From Sphingobacteriaceae bacterium GW460-11-11-14-LB5 (GTDB lineage Bacteria; Bacteroidota; Bacteroidia; Sphingobacteriales; Sphingobacteriaceae): a stretch of 64,000 bases of DNA. The notes below the pieces were generated by a model. The model searched no databases. It saw only the letters and a list, made by a program, of their open reading frames with translations, and was not told the DNA's origin. Both the position numbers and the translations under genes were made by a program. Location: positions 2,852,001 through 2,916,000 of the forward strand of contig CP021237.1 in NCBI GenBank assembly GCA_002151545.1, read 5' to 3'. Positions within the stretch are counted from its first letter, which is position 1. Each line of letters starts with the position of its first letter. This document shows positions 1-8,924 of the stretch, piece after piece.

Positions 1-1
1 T

Positions 2-181
2 TTTATCGGTCGTGTAGCATTTGAAACCAGCGGCCGTTACGGCTTTACACCGGTGTTGAACCAGGTGATCAAAAAAGGAAAAAACGCGAGTGTATACCTG
101 GCCATACCTTTCCCGGTGAGATTTGGGAACAACCTCCCTGCCGCACTTTCAACAGGTTTACAGCTAGGCCTGGGTTTTTAA
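2..181 (+). CDS. C-terminal end of a probable outer-membrane barrel protein (partial)
   Basis: An open frame enters from the left edge and runs 59 codons to a TAA. The residues alternate polar and hydrophobic with several Gly and aromatic positions, and the chain ends in Gly-Leu-Gly-Phe. A terminal Phe after a beta-like stretch is the usual C-terminal signature of outer-membrane barrel proteins, so this is probably the last strands of a barrel. The stop overlaps the stop of the convergent VOC gene by a few bases. The family cannot be named from this fragment. Confidence 0.5.
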   Translation, partial: FIGRVAFETSGRYGFTPVLNQVIKKGKNASVYLAIPFPVRFGNNLPAALSTGLQLGLGF

Positions 182-603
182 TTTGGATCAAACTCTACCA
201 CCCATTCAATGCCATATTTATCCCTGAACATGCCGGCATAGGTGCCCCATGGACTATCGTCAATTGGCCCTTCCACTTCCCCTCCTGCCGACAATCCCTT
301 AAAGATTTGATCGGCTTCTTCGCGGCTTTCGGCATTCACGTGTATTTTAGACCGGTTTTCATTTTCGCTTACCCGCCCCATAAATGCAGGAACATCGTTG
401 CCTATTAATACATTGTTTTGGCCAAGCGGCAAGCCGATGTACATGATTTTATTTGCCTCCTCTTCGGCTACCTGAAAATCGGGACCTGATAAGTCTTTAA
501 AACGGGTGATTTTTGTAAACTCGCCGCCAAAAACGGATTGGTAAAAGGTGAATGCTTCTTCCGCATTTCCATTGAAGTTGATCCAGGGATTAATTGCTCT
601 CAT
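178..603 (-). CDS. VOC family protein (PhnB/glyoxalase-like)
   Basis: The 141-residue product has the fold signature of PhnB-like vicinal oxygen chelate proteins: it opens with NPWINFNGNAEEAFTFYQ, has the central FGGEF turn, and ends with an 'S-P-W-G-x-Y-x-G-M-F-x-D-x-(Y/F)-G-I-x-W' block typical of this group. Length is normal. These proteins are usually annotated as glyoxalase or demethylubiquinone methyltransferase-like, but most have no proven reaction, and no substrate can be assigned. It is a lone gene with no co-directional neighbour, convergent with the partial gene at the left edge. Confidence 0.85.
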   Translation of the reverse strand: MRAINPWINFNGNAEEAFTFYQSVFGGEFTKITRFKDLSGPDFQVAEEEANKIMYIGLPLGQNNVLIGNDVPAFMGRVSENENRSKIHVNAESREEADQIFKGLSAGGEVEGPIDDSPWGTYAGMFRDKYGIEWVVEFDPN

Positions 604-958
604 GGTTTTTATTTTTAATTGATGTTGTTGCTTAGCCCAATTGCACGCTTCATAGCTAAGCCCACTTTGTAGTGTGATGCTTTGTACAGCTAAAATAATT
701 AATTGAATCCCAGGTTTTATGAAAAATCAGACAAATGTTTAGGATTTGCTTCGCTATATTCTGGAAAAGATAGTCAGGTTCCACTTTTCAGCTCACCTTT
801 GCAATCGAAATAATGTATTGTGCTTGTGTTAAAACATAAATCGAATCCCGTTATTCCACAGCGAGTAATTCTCACACATCATCTCAGTTCGCGGGCGGTG
901 AGCTATTTAAATGCCAACTGCAATATCTATATTTGAGATAATATTAACGCCTTTATAT
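604..958. other. Intergenic region without a recognised gene
   Basis: About 350 bases between the divergent VOC gene and the secreted small protein. I see no tRNA, no strong hairpin followed by a T run and no convincing reading frame. It must hold the promoters of both flanking genes, but no clean TTTG/TAnnTTTG pair stands out. Confidence 0.5.
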
Positions 959-1351
959 ATGTTAAACTCAAAGACTCTCATTCCTAGTTTCGTATTTCTT
1001 ATACTATTTAATTTTGCAAGTGCACAGTCTGTCAATTGTAGAAAAATGAGAGAGGGTGTATTTAAGATGGTTACACGAGGTATTCCCACAACAATTAAAC
1101 GGTATAAAAACTATCAGCTTGAGTATTTCAATAACGCTACTAAGCCAATAACTTTTAAAATTCAATGGATAGATGACTGTACTTATACACTCAAACCCGA
1201 TGCAAGCGCGTTCCTTAAGTATCCTCAAATTCCTAGGAATGCTTTAATAACTGTTAGAATTACTAAAACCTATGAAAACGGTTATACAATGAAAACCACT
1301 GCCAACTTCAATAATAAAACGATGGTTGGGGAAGTAATCAAAGTGAAATAG
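959..1351 (+). CDS. Small secreted protein of unknown function
   Basis: I chose the ATG at 959 because the product then starts with a standard signal peptide (MLNSKTLIPSFVFLILFNFASAQS) with a likely cut after Ala-Ser-Ala; an ATG at 911 adds 16 hydrophobic residues that would spoil it. The mature part is about 108 residues with two Cys (in VNCRK and DDCTY) that could pair, and a beta-rich pattern. I do not recognise the family. It opens an AT-rich block of orphan genes reaching to about 6300. Confidence 0.55.
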   Translation: MLNSKTLIPSFVFLILFNFASAQSVNCRKMREGVFKMVTRGIPTTIKRYKNYQLEYFNNATKPITFKIQWIDDCTYTLKPDASAFLKYPQIPRNALITVRITKTYENGYTMKTTANFNNKTMVGEVIKVK

Positions 1352-1486
1352 AATCCGAATACAATTACACAAAATAGATGTATACTGCTTCTTCCAAGCT
1401 ATTTCAACGACCGTCGAAACATTCATAACGTCTATTCGCCCATATCAAGTTGGATTTATATATTTACTATTCTTAATTAATCTCAT

Positions 1487-2113
1487 ATGAAGTATATTGA
1501 ACCTAAAGTTTTCGCGAAGTCATTTACATGTCCTAATTGTTCAGCTATTGCACAGCAAACTTGGTGGACGAGATCATGGGCTGATGGTATATATGCTAAC
1601 GAATCCTCAAATCACATTCGTGTGGGCACCTGTGCACACTGTTATAAAAACACACTGTGGATTATTGACAGAATGTATTATCCAGACAATGGCAATGCTC
1701 CTACTGCAAACGAAGACATGCCAGAAAACGTCAAACAGATTTACCTTGAGGCAGCTTCTATATACCAAAAATCGCCAAGAGGAGCCGCTGCCTTATTAAG
1801 GTTAGGTATTCAGATCCTTTGCAAGGAGCTCGGAGAATCAGGAACAAATATCAATTCTGACATTAAGCACCTAGTTGCAAAGGGACTGCCTATTATTGTT
1901 CAACAATCACTGGATATTGTAAGAGTAACCGGTAACGAGGCAGTACATCCGGGGCAGATTGACACAGATGATCCCAAGGTTGTAGGTAGCTTATTCGAAC
2001 TAACTAATATCGTTGTACAATACATGATATCACTTCCTAAGCAAGTCGGGGATCTTTACAATGCATTGCCTGAAGACAAAGTTTCAGCTATTGGCGTAAG
2101 AGATTCTAAGTAA
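1487..2113 (+). CDS. DUF4145 domain protein with N-terminal zinc ribbon
   Basis: The 208-residue product starts with a probable zinc ribbon: CPNC at residues 15-18 and CAHC at 49-52. Residues about 85-175 match the DUF4145 pattern: an 'IYLEAASIYQKSPRGAAALLR' helix, then 'KHLVAKGLPIIVQQSLDIVR' and 'GNEAVHPG'. DUF4145 is an all-helical domain seen alone and attached to restriction and other defence proteins; its activity is not established. The next gene begins one base after the stop, so the two are very likely co-transcribed and translationally coupled. Confidence 0.75.
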   Translation: MKYIEPKVFAKSFTCPNCSAIAQQTWWTRSWADGIYANESSNHIRVGTCAHCYKNTLWIIDRMYYPDNGNAPTANEDMPENVKQIYLEAASIYQKSPRGAAALLRLGIQILCKELGESGTNINSDIKHLVAKGLPIIVQQSLDIVRVTGNEAVHPGQIDTDDPKVVGSLFELTNIVVQYMISLPKQVGDLYNALPEDKVSAIGVRDSK

Positions 2114-2114
2114 T

Positions 2115-2924
2115 ATGGGCGCAGCTGCAAATGATGATTTAATGGAGGTACGAATAGAATCTTTTAATCCCTATGAGTCTAGATTTCCCAATAGAAGGGT
2201 TATCACTAGAGATGCTCTGATGCTTGCTAAAACCTTGAGGGCTGAAGGTTATAAGGTAGTGATAGAACCAGATAATGGTCTTCCTGTTTATTACCTTTAT
2301 AGCAAAGGCCTCAGAGAATGGTTTGCCGACCCGGTAAATCTTCTGTTATTTAATATACCAATCACAGTTATAACAAACCTGATAACTAACCAAGTTCAGA
2401 AACTCTTAGATTGGAATGATAAGCAGCCCTCTCATAATCTGAATATACAAACAGATGGTTCATCTATTTCATATAACTATCTAGGTTTAGAACAACCAGT
2501 AGGAAATAAACAACGAATAACCACCATAAGAAAAGAGCTTAAAGACGGGTTTGACCGTTGTTTTAACACAATTCCCCCGAACATAAAATTTCCGACACCT
2601 ATATATTTGGAGCATAAGCCTAAAATCGTTGGTTGGTGTAGATTATGGGAGGATGAACGCGGTTTAGCATCCGAGGGTTATATAACAGATAAATTAGTTA
2701 AAAGAAGAATTGCTCAAAATCGGCTAAATGGTGCTAGTGTTACAGGTATGGCAAGTCGCACACTATGTTCTATTTGTAGTTCTAGCTATCTTAATTGCAA
2801 CCATATAGCCGGAAATGAATACGAAGGGCAAAGCTGTAGCAATGTTATTATTGAGACAGACTTTGTTGAAACCAGCCTTGTCAAAACACCAATTAATCCA
2901 CAATGTATACTAGGGTGGCAATAG
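2115..2924 (+). CDS. Orphan protein with a C-terminal Cys/His cluster
   Basis: The 269-residue product has no family I recognise. A hydrophobic stretch at about 73-95 (LLLFNIPITVITNLI) could be a membrane segment or a buried helix. The last 55 residues hold Cys218, Cys221, Cys228, His230 and Cys241, a spacing that could bind a metal. The start lies one base after the stop of the DUF4145 gene, and the two probably act together. Position and base composition suggest acquisition with the rest of the 0.9-6.3 kb block. Confidence 0.6.
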   Translation: MGAAANDDLMEVRIESFNPYESRFPNRRVITRDALMLAKTLRAEGYKVVIEPDNGLPVYYLYSKGLREWFADPVNLLLFNIPITVITNLITNQVQKLLDWNDKQPSHNLNIQTDGSSISYNYLGLEQPVGNKQRITTIRKELKDGFDRCFNTIPPNIKFPTPIYLEHKPKIVGWCRLWEDERGLASEGYITDKLVKRRIAQNRLNGASVTGMASRTLCSICSSSYLNCNHIAGNEYEGQSCSNVIIETDFVETSLVKTPINPQCILGWQ

Positions 2925-2996
2925 CATAGTTCATAAAAATCTTTGACCAAACATTAACTTTTTACACGCATTAGCTACTAACAACTACAACACTCA

Positions 2997-3371
2997 ATGG
3001 ATGATAGAGCATTCAAAACCTTAATTGATTACCTAACCCGCATACCATCTGTTCAGACACCAATTTCATTTGGCTCAGATGATGAAGGCAATTGGTGGGT
3101 TAAGTTTTCAATAGATATACACCATAACCTTGCTTGGCATGCTGTTCAAGAACTTAGTTGTGTAATTAATTATCTTTCTATAAATGAAAGGCTTCCAAGT
3201 AAATTCTATCCAGTATCACCTGCACCGTACTTGAACGGTGGGCCAACAGATTATCTATCATGGGTAATAGAAAATGATGATAAAGACTTTAAACCAGGTA
3301 CATTAATGAAATGGTTAGAAGGAAGATTGCCACAGCCAGTGGACGATGTTAGTCAATGGATTGATGAGTAA
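2997..3371 (+). CDS. Small soluble orphan protein, immunity-protein-like in composition
   Basis: A 124-residue acidic soluble protein, rich in Trp (GNWWVKF, YLSWVIE, MKWLEG, SQWIDE), with no signal peptide or membrane segment. Small acidic Trp-rich proteins of this sort are common among immunity and antitoxin families, but no specific match is recognised, so that is only an impression. It lies 72 bases after the preceding orphan gene on the same strand. Confidence 0.5.
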   Translation: MDDRAFKTLIDYLTRIPSVQTPISFGSDDEGNWWVKFSIDIHHNLAWHAVQELSCVINYLSINERLPSKFYPVSPAPYLNGGPTDYLSWVIENDDKDFKPGTLMKWLEGRLPQPVDDVSQWIDE

Positions 3372-3484
3372 AGTCCATTATTAAGGCTGCACATTTTCTT
3401 ATCATATCTGTTTTTATTAACCCCTTCAAAATAAGAACGTGCAGACCTACTGATTGTCAACCTTATAATCTTCCTCGATTCTTA

Positions 3485-3492
3485 TATCTTTG
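3485..3492 (+). promoter_or_regulatory. Candidate -7 box of the FRG/AlbA_2 gene run
   Basis: TATCTTTG fits the Bacteroidota sigma-factor -7 consensus TAnnTTTG and lies 17 bases before the ATG at 3509. No well-spaced TTG is found upstream (the nearest, at 3454, is 28 bases away), so only the -7 element is supported. Confidence 0.45.
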
Positions 3493-3508
3493 TTTTCACT
3501 AAATTATA

Positions 3509-4216
3509 ATGACCTCTATAAAAATTAACTCATTTGAGGACTACCTTATTGAAATTGATAAGGTTTGCCAAAAAGGAAAGGCCTATAATCTCTACCGAGG
3601 CCAGTCTGATAACAAACCCTTACTGCCATCAGTCTGTAGAGACAATCCAACATTTGACTCATCGAAAAAAGAGTTTGATATGATAAATGATCTTCGAAGA
3701 AGATCACCTATGATGTTAAATAAAGACCATAATGAATGGGATTTGTTAGTTATTGCGCAGCATTATGAAATGAAGACAAGACTTCTAGATTGGTCAAGCA
3801 ATCCTTTAGTTGCCTTGTGGTTTGCATGCAGAAGTGAATACTATGCGAAACAAGATTCTTATGTGTACATCTTTCAAGCTGAAGAAAGTGCTTTAGTAGA
3901 TATAACAAGTAAAAGTTGTCCTTTTTCGATTTCTAAGACCAAGATTCTACGTCCAACACTCAATAATGAAAGAATAGTTGCGCAGTCTGGTTGGTTTACA
4001 GTTCATGCTTACTCAAAGAAGCATAGTCGATTTGTCAAACTTGAAACTAATACTGAACATAAAGATGGTGTTAGCCAAATAATAATTTCAGCTGAATCAA
4101 AACCACAGATAATGAGAAAACTATCCCGATATGGTGTCAACAATAGAACAATATATCCAGATTTACAAGGCTTATGCAAACATTTAAACTGGAAATACCT
4201 AGATGGGGTTAAATAA
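3509..4216 (+). CDS. FRG domain protein
   Basis: The 235-residue product carries the FRG signature: YRGQ at 29-32 (the Phe/Tyr-Arg-Gly that names the family) and, at about 84-107, QHYEMKTRLLDWSSNPLVAL followed by WFAC. FRG proteins are common in bacteria and phages, often near toxin, restriction or other conflict genes; their biochemical role is not settled. It is the first gene of a tight run: the AlbA_2 gene starts 11 bases after its stop, and two more genes follow with overlaps. This suggests the FRG protein works with them. Confidence 0.85.
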   Translation: MTSIKINSFEDYLIEIDKVCQKGKAYNLYRGQSDNKPLLPSVCRDNPTFDSSKKEFDMINDLRRRSPMMLNKDHNEWDLLVIAQHYEMKTRLLDWSSNPLVALWFACRSEYYAKQDSYVYIFQAEESALVDITSKSCPFSISKTKILRPTLNNERIVAQSGWFTVHAYSKKHSRFVKLETNTEHKDGVSQIIISAESKPQIMRKLSRYGVNNRTIYPDLQGLCKHLNWKYLDGVK

Positions 4217-4227
4217 TATCAGATGGC

Positions 4228-5151
4228 ATGAAAAGCTTTTATGATAAAGAGGATTATACAATTGATGATATTCAATCGTTGATTGAGAACCAAGTGGAAG
4301 AGTCTATCTACTTGGATTTTAAAAGCGCTGGTTCATTAGAGAAAAGCGATAAAAAGCGTATTGAAATCTCAAAAGATGTTGCGTCATTTGCCAATTCCGA
4401 TGGTGGCATAATAGTCTATGGCATCAAAGAAGTTGATCATGTTGCATCGGAGTTTTCTTTTATAGATGGCAATGAATTCACTAAAGAATGGATTGAAACA
4501 ATCATCAACTCCTATGTACAACGTCGCATATCTGACATTAAAATCTATCCAATTAGGATAGACGGAGACATAAAGAAGAGTATTTATGTTGTCAAGATTC
4601 CTTATAGTTATGACGCTCCACACTTAAGTAAGGATAATAGGTATTACAAACGGTATAATTTTATGTCTGTTCCAATGGAGGAATATGAGATACGCCAATC
4701 ATATAATAGAAAAGATAACACTGAGCTAGTTATTGATAATCTAATTCTTCAGATTGGTTCATCATCCATTGTAGGCTCAAGCTATTTAAAAACCTTACAC
4801 ATGGCTCTCATTTTTCAAGTTTCAAATATCAGTAATAGCATTGAGAACATGTATAAAGTCGAAGTACACATTAACCGCAAGATATTAGCAAGCGGAAACC
4901 CTCCAAACTTTATGAGGAATGAAGAAGAAACTGCAATCTTTAGTTTTCCTAACACAAGCCCCTTATTCCAAGACGAGGTAACCTCTATTGCTACAGTACC
5001 ACTGTTATTTAACGGTAGTAATCATCACCTACTTTGGGAACCAGTTAATGTGCATCTATATTATACTAATGGAAGTAAAGGCAAGACTTTCTATATCAAT
5101 GAAATGATGGATCTGAAGGGTAAGCCCCTTAAAGATTGGCAATGGCAATAG
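4228..5151 (+). CDS. AlbA_2 (Schlafen-type) domain protein
   Basis: The N-terminal half of this 307-residue protein matches the AlbA_2 domain: 'E-S-I-Y-L-D-F-K' at 25-32, the Asp/Lys pair typical of the fold, 'D-V-A-S-F-A-N-S-D-G-G' around 50-60, then 'IVYGIKE' and, near residue 140, 'RYYKRYN'. The domain was once called a divergent ATPase; Schlafen relatives act on nucleic acid, some as ribonucleases. The C-terminal half (about 165-307) is a beta-rich region I do not recognise. Its end overlaps the start of the next gene by 16 bases, which implies translational coupling. Confidence 0.85.
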   Translation: MKSFYDKEDYTIDDIQSLIENQVEESIYLDFKSAGSLEKSDKKRIEISKDVASFANSDGGIIVYGIKEVDHVASEFSFIDGNEFTKEWIETIINSYVQRRISDIKIYPIRIDGDIKKSIYVVKIPYSYDAPHLSKDNRYYKRYNFMSVPMEEYEIRQSYNRKDNTELVIDNLILQIGSSSIVGSSYLKTLHMALIFQVSNISNSIENMYKVEVHINRKILASGNPPNFMRNEEETAIFSFPNTSPLFQDEVTSIATVPLLFNGSNHHLLWEPVNVHLYYTNGSKGKTFYINEMMDLKGKPLKDWQWQ

Positions 5152-5663
5152 ATCACAAGCAATCGATGCCAGATAATACTACAAGGATTTTAGCTTATAA
5201 AGCATTAGATCGTGACTTTGACAGGACTTGGTCTGATTGGGCAGTTGAAATGCTAGTGAGTGGTTTTGAAACTGAACATCTTGTTATTCTGGCAGGTATG
5301 GGTGAGCCATTCGATTACTTTGAAATGCAAACCTTGACTACAAAAGCACTTAATGAATTGGGCTTGTCCTTCTCTGACAAACTCCAAACTGTATGGAATT
5401 ACGTCAGTTATCTTATACAGATGTGCCTTGATGGTACGCTAGAATCAGTAAAAGTTCTTACTGAGCTTAGAGATCTTTACCTTGAACTTGATTATGAGAA
5501 ATCACTTCAGCAGTTCTACTTTCTGTATTATGCCAAGAGTGATTTAATAAGTGATGAAGTACAATGGTATATTGATGGAGTGGACAGAAGCAATATTGAT
5601 GAGACAGTAATTAGGTACTTTAACGAGTGGTTAAAACTAAAATCACATACAAATGAACAATAG
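5136..5663 (+). CDS. Orphan helical protein coupled to AlbA_2 gene
   Basis: A 175-residue soluble, acidic, apparently all-helical protein. It resembles small HEAT-like scaffold proteins only in composition; no family is recognised. The start overlaps the AlbA_2 gene by 16 bases (a second ATG at 5142 is also possible) and its end overlaps the next gene by 11 bases. Such nested starts are what a co-translated protein complex would show. No signal peptide is present. Confidence 0.6.
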   Translation: MAMAIDHKQSMPDNTTRILAYKALDRDFDRTWSDWAVEMLVSGFETEHLVILAGMGEPFDYFEMQTLTTKALNELGLSFSDKLQTVWNYVSYLIQMCLDGTLESVKVLTELRDLYLELDYEKSLQQFYFLYYAKSDLISDEVQWYIDGVDRSNIDETVIRYFNEWLKLKSHTNEQ

Positions 5664-6294
5664 GAAGTTAATTGTACTGATCTTTTTAATGGTAGGATGC
5701 AGGTCACCATTTGTAGATTCATTTAAACAGATTCAGTCATCGATAGAGAAGTCAAATGCTGTCTTACAAGTCTCAAACCGGAAGATATTAAAAGAGATTA
5801 AGGTTAAGGAAATTAACACAATTTCAAACGAGGCTGATTCTATACAGTTTGCTAATCAAAATCTCAATGGCTTGATTGACGAATACAAAAAGCAAATCGA
5901 GAACCTTGATCTAATTGGATCCGATGTAGATATCGCCTATAAAGTCCTTGCTACTCCAGATTTTATTAAAGGTGCTTTAATGTCTGCAACCTCCACACTT
6001 GTTGAGCGAGTTTCAAAAGTTGAAGTTGAGCAGTCAATGAAGAACCATCTTGATAGTCTTATACTCGAAGTTGCTCAGGCTCATACAAATTCATTATATT
6101 TTGAACAGCGTTTCAAAGGCATCCCTTCTGCTAACGCCTTGGTAGAACTTGCCAATCTGCAGTTACAAAGCTCGGAAATGACAAATATCAGTTTAGCGGC
6201 TCTTGATAAAAAGAGTTTGCTTATAAAGCATGGAGTTGGCGGCTCACCTTTAAAATCCAAAGACGGATATCCTAAACTAAAACTTTCCCCTTAA
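5653..6294 (+). CDS. Probable lipoprotein, coiled-coil, unknown function
   Basis: The 213-residue product begins with a lipoprotein signal, KLIVLIFLMVGC, with Cys16 as the likely lipidated residue. The rest is mainly charged and helical, with heptad-like stretches at about 25-80, and should face the periplasm or cell surface. It overlaps the preceding gene by 11 bases and is the last of the FRG-AlbA_2-orphan run. A lipoprotein ending a run of cytoplasmic proteins is unexpected; it may be a membrane partner or sensor. That role is inference only. Confidence 0.55.
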   Translation: MNNRKLIVLIFLMVGCRSPFVDSFKQIQSSIEKSNAVLQVSNRKILKEIKVKEINTISNEADSIQFANQNLNGLIDEYKKQIENLDLIGSDVDIAYKVLATPDFIKGALMSATSTLVERVSKVEVEQSMKNHLDSLILEVAQAHTNSLYFEQRFKGIPSANALVELANLQLQSSEMTNISLAALDKKSLLIKHGVGGSPLKSKDGYPKLKLSP

Positions 6295-6488
6295 AAGAAA
6301 GAAATAGATTGAAAGATGGATATTGAGAAGTAGGGATAGGTAGTATCTATCTAACTACTGCACCAATTTAAGCTTGTCCCCTCAACACCTTTCAAGAAAT
6401 TCCGGCATAAACGCTCATATAGCCATTATACAGCCTACCAACACAAAAGCCCTTAAACGGTCTAAAGCATAGTTTTTTGATCAACAAA

Positions 6489-6519
6489 AAACCCCTTCAA
6501 GTTATCCTTAAAGGGGTTT
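6489..6519 (-). terminator. Intrinsic terminator after the tRNA
   Basis: AAACCCCTT and AAGGGGTTT form a 9-base-pair stem; read on the minus strand the stem is followed by a run of T. It lies 8 bases beyond the 3' end of the minus-strand tRNA. Confidence 0.75.
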
Positions 6520-6526
6520 AAAGCAG

Positions 6527-6600
6527 TGGGCCCACCTGGGCTCGAACCAGGGACCAAAAGATTATGAGTCTTCTACTCTAACCAGCTGAGCTATAGGCCC
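6527..6600 (-). tRNA. tRNA with CAU anticodon (Met or Ile2)
   Basis: The 74-base cloverleaf reads on the minus strand: acceptor GGGCCTA pairs with TGGGCCC (one G-T pair), the D arm contains AGCTCAG, the anticodon loop is CTCATAA, and the T arm contains GGTTCGAGCC. The discriminator is A and CCA is not encoded. CAU can mark elongator Met or lysidine-modified Ile2. The sequence lacks initiator features, but I cannot separate Met from Ile2 by eye. Confidence 0.9.
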
Positions 6601-6826
6601 GGAAAAAAGGTTATTCTTTTTTGCGAGTGCAATGTTACAAATTTGAATTGAATTTTCGAAAATGTTTTCGGCATTTTTTCATAAAAAGGAAGAATATAAA
6701 CTCATTTTCAAGTGCTTAATTTTACTTTTCATTTTACCTTCCATCTTTTTTAATCTCAAATTGTGGATAAAACGCTCGTTCATCTGTCCTCAAATCCATT
6801 TCGAATAGGTTAATTTTGTAATTGAT

Positions 6827-8920
6827 ATGAATACGCCCGATCCGGACAACCAGCTTCTTTTAGATTTTTTAGCCACCACCAACCAGCCTGTTTTTTTAAC
6901 CGGTAAAGCCGGAACGGGTAAAACCACCCTCCTGCGCAAGATTAGAGATACCACGAAAAAGAATTTCGCCGTTGTTGCCCCCACTGCGGTGGCCGCCATC
7001 AATGCCGGAGGCGTAACGCTTCACTCCTTTTTTCAGATTCCTTTCGGTCCTTTGGTTCCGGTTGGGGATGAACATGCGGAAACTAATTTTAAATACTCGG
7101 ATGAAAAAACAAGGTTATTACGCTGCCTTGATTTATTAATTATTGATGAGATTAGTATGGTTAGGGTTGATCTGATTGATTTCATCGACCGTACTTTAAA
7201 GCGTGTTAAAGGCTCAAACCGTCCCTTTGGTGGCGTTCAGGTATTGATGATTGGCGATCTTTACCAGCTCTCTCCTATTTTTCATGATGCCTGGCATATC
7301 CTGGGCAGTTATTATTCCAGTCCCTACTTTTTTGATAGCCTGGTTTTCAGGTCGACACCCATGCTTACTTTTGCCCTGGATAAAGTTTACCGCCAGTCAG
7401 ATCCCGTATTTCTGGATATTTTGAACGGCATGCGCGAAAACAGCCTCGATGCTGGTCTTCTTGCAAAACTGAATGAACGTTACGATCCCTCTTTAAATCA
7501 GGAATGGAAAGACGATTACATTACGTTAACCACACATAACCAGCTGGTAAACGAAATTAACCAGGGCTGTTTGGAAAAATTACCCGGAGAAATTTTCGAA
7601 TTCAATGCGGAGGTAAGTGGCGATTTCCCGAAGGATGCCTATCCTACTGATGAAAAACTCCAGTTAAAACTGGGTGCGCAGGTCATCTTTATCAAAAATG
7701 ATTCGTCGGGCAAAAGGCAGTATTACAATGGAAAAGCGGCAAAAATAACGGCAATTAGTCAGGATTCGATAAAAGTAACTTTCACTAACGGTGGCCGGGA
7801 AATCGAAGTGGAAAAAGAAATCTGGCAAAATGTTAAATATAGCCTGAGTGCCGAAGAAAATAAAATCGACGAAACCAGCACCGGATCATTCTCGCAATAT
7901 CCTTTTAAACTGGCCTGGGCCATTACCGTACATAAAAGCCAGGGATTAACCTTCGATCAGGCGATTGTGGATGTAAGCACCGCATTTACCCACGGACAGG
8001 CTTACGTAGCACTCAGTCGCTGCAGAAGTTTAGAAGGACTTATTTTAAAATCACCTGTGGTTGCCGAAAACATCATTACCGATGCCAAAGTAATCAGTTT
8101 TACAAAGGTCACGCACCAGGACAAACCTACGCCTGAGCTGCTGGCACGTTATAGTCAGCAATATGCCTGGGGATTGATCCATGAATTGCTGGATTTCTCG
8201 CTGGTAGCCAAAGACTGGGAAAAGCTGGGGCGTTCCAAACTGATCGACAAAGATGAGAAGAATGCCTTTTTATCTATTTACGAACAGGGCAACCAGATCC
8301 TTCAGCAGGAAATCTTTAAAGTAGCCAGGAATTTTATCGCAAAGGAATTTTCGAAAATCAGCACCGATGAAAATCCGGCCAATGAAAGTGCTTTTATGGA
8401 ACGTTTGCAGAAAGCCTCTGCTTATTTCGTTCCAAAACTCGAACAGCTCATTAGCTTAATGGCAAGAATTGTGGCCATCAACTTTTATAATGATACCCAC
8501 TCTGATAAACTGCTTACGGTATTAAACGACTGTAAAGATGCATTGCAGATCAAGCTGGCTTTATTTAAAATTTCGTGGAATCCTTTTTCGATCAAAGATT
8601 ATATCCACACCTTGCATGCAGCAGGGAATAAACAACCCGAGAAAAAACCGGTTAAATCGAGCATCAAACCAAAAGAGATTTCCAATCCACAGGTTTATAA
8701 AAACCTGGTTGAATGGCGCAAAACCATCGCATTGCAGCGGGGCACGCAGGATTATGCTGTACTTTCTGACTTAGCGCTACTTTCTATTGCCGAAAAAATG
8801 CCCAGAACGACCGACCAGCTGGCGGCGCTTAAAAGCGTAGGGATTGGTAATGCAAAAGAACTGGGCCAGCAAATTACCCGCATTGTAAACGCCCATTTGG
8901 GCACAAGCGAGTTATTTTAA
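6827..8920 (+). CDS. Pif1/RecD-like helicase with C-terminal HRDC domain
   Basis: The 697-residue product is a superfamily 1B helicase of the Pif1/RecD group. Walker A is GKAGTGKT at 26-33, Walker B 'LLIIDEISMV' near 100, then 'GGVQVLMIGDLYQLSP' (motif III), 'VYRQSDP', and near residues 350-400 'FKLAWAITVHKSQGLT' and 'GQAYVALSRCRS', the last motifs of the family. An HRDC domain (about 625-690) closes the protein and may bind DNA structures. It would unwind DNA 5' to 3' in replication or repair. A -7-like TAATTTTG sits at 6811, close to the ATG. Confidence 0.9.
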   Translation: MNTPDPDNQLLLDFLATTNQPVFLTGKAGTGKTTLLRKIRDTTKKNFAVVAPTAVAAINAGGVTLHSFFQIPFGPLVPVGDEHAETNFKYSDEKTRLLRCLDLLIIDEISMVRVDLIDFIDRTLKRVKGSNRPFGGVQVLMIGDLYQLSPIFHDAWHILGSYYSSPYFFDSLVFRSTPMLTFALDKVYRQSDPVFLDILNGMRENSLDAGLLAKLNERYDPSLNQEWKDDYITLTTHNQLVNEINQGCLEKLPGEIFEFNAEVSGDFPKDAYPTDEKLQLKLGAQVIFIKNDSSGKRQYYNGKAAKITAISQDSIKVTFTNGGREIEVEKEIWQNVKYSLSAEENKIDETSTGSFSQYPFKLAWAITVHKSQGLTFDQAIVDVSTAFTHGQAYVALSRCRSLEGLILKSPVVAENIITDAKVISFTKVTHQDKPTPELLARYSQQYAWGLIHELLDFSLVAKDWEKLGRSKLIDKDEKNAFLSIYEQGNQILQQEIFKVARNFIAKEFSKISTDENPANESAFMERLQKASAYFVPKLEQLISLMARIVAINFYNDTHSDKLLTVLNDCKDALQIKLALFKISWNPFSIKDYIHTLHAAGNKQPEKKPVKSSIKPKEISNPQVYKNLVEWRKTIALQRGTQDYAVLSDLALLSIAEKMPRTTDQLAALKSVGIGNAKELGQQITRIVNAHLGTSELF

Positions 8921-8924
8921 ATGA

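Noticed and set aside
907..1426. Minus-strand frames opposite the secreted protein
   Set aside because: They are short, Cys/Leu/Ile-rich shadows of the plus-strand gene with no family features.
6527..6600. Integration of the 0.9-6.3 kb island at this tRNA
   Set aside because: The block ends beside the tRNA, but there is no integrase in it and no repeated tRNA end was found, so tRNA-targeted insertion is not supported.
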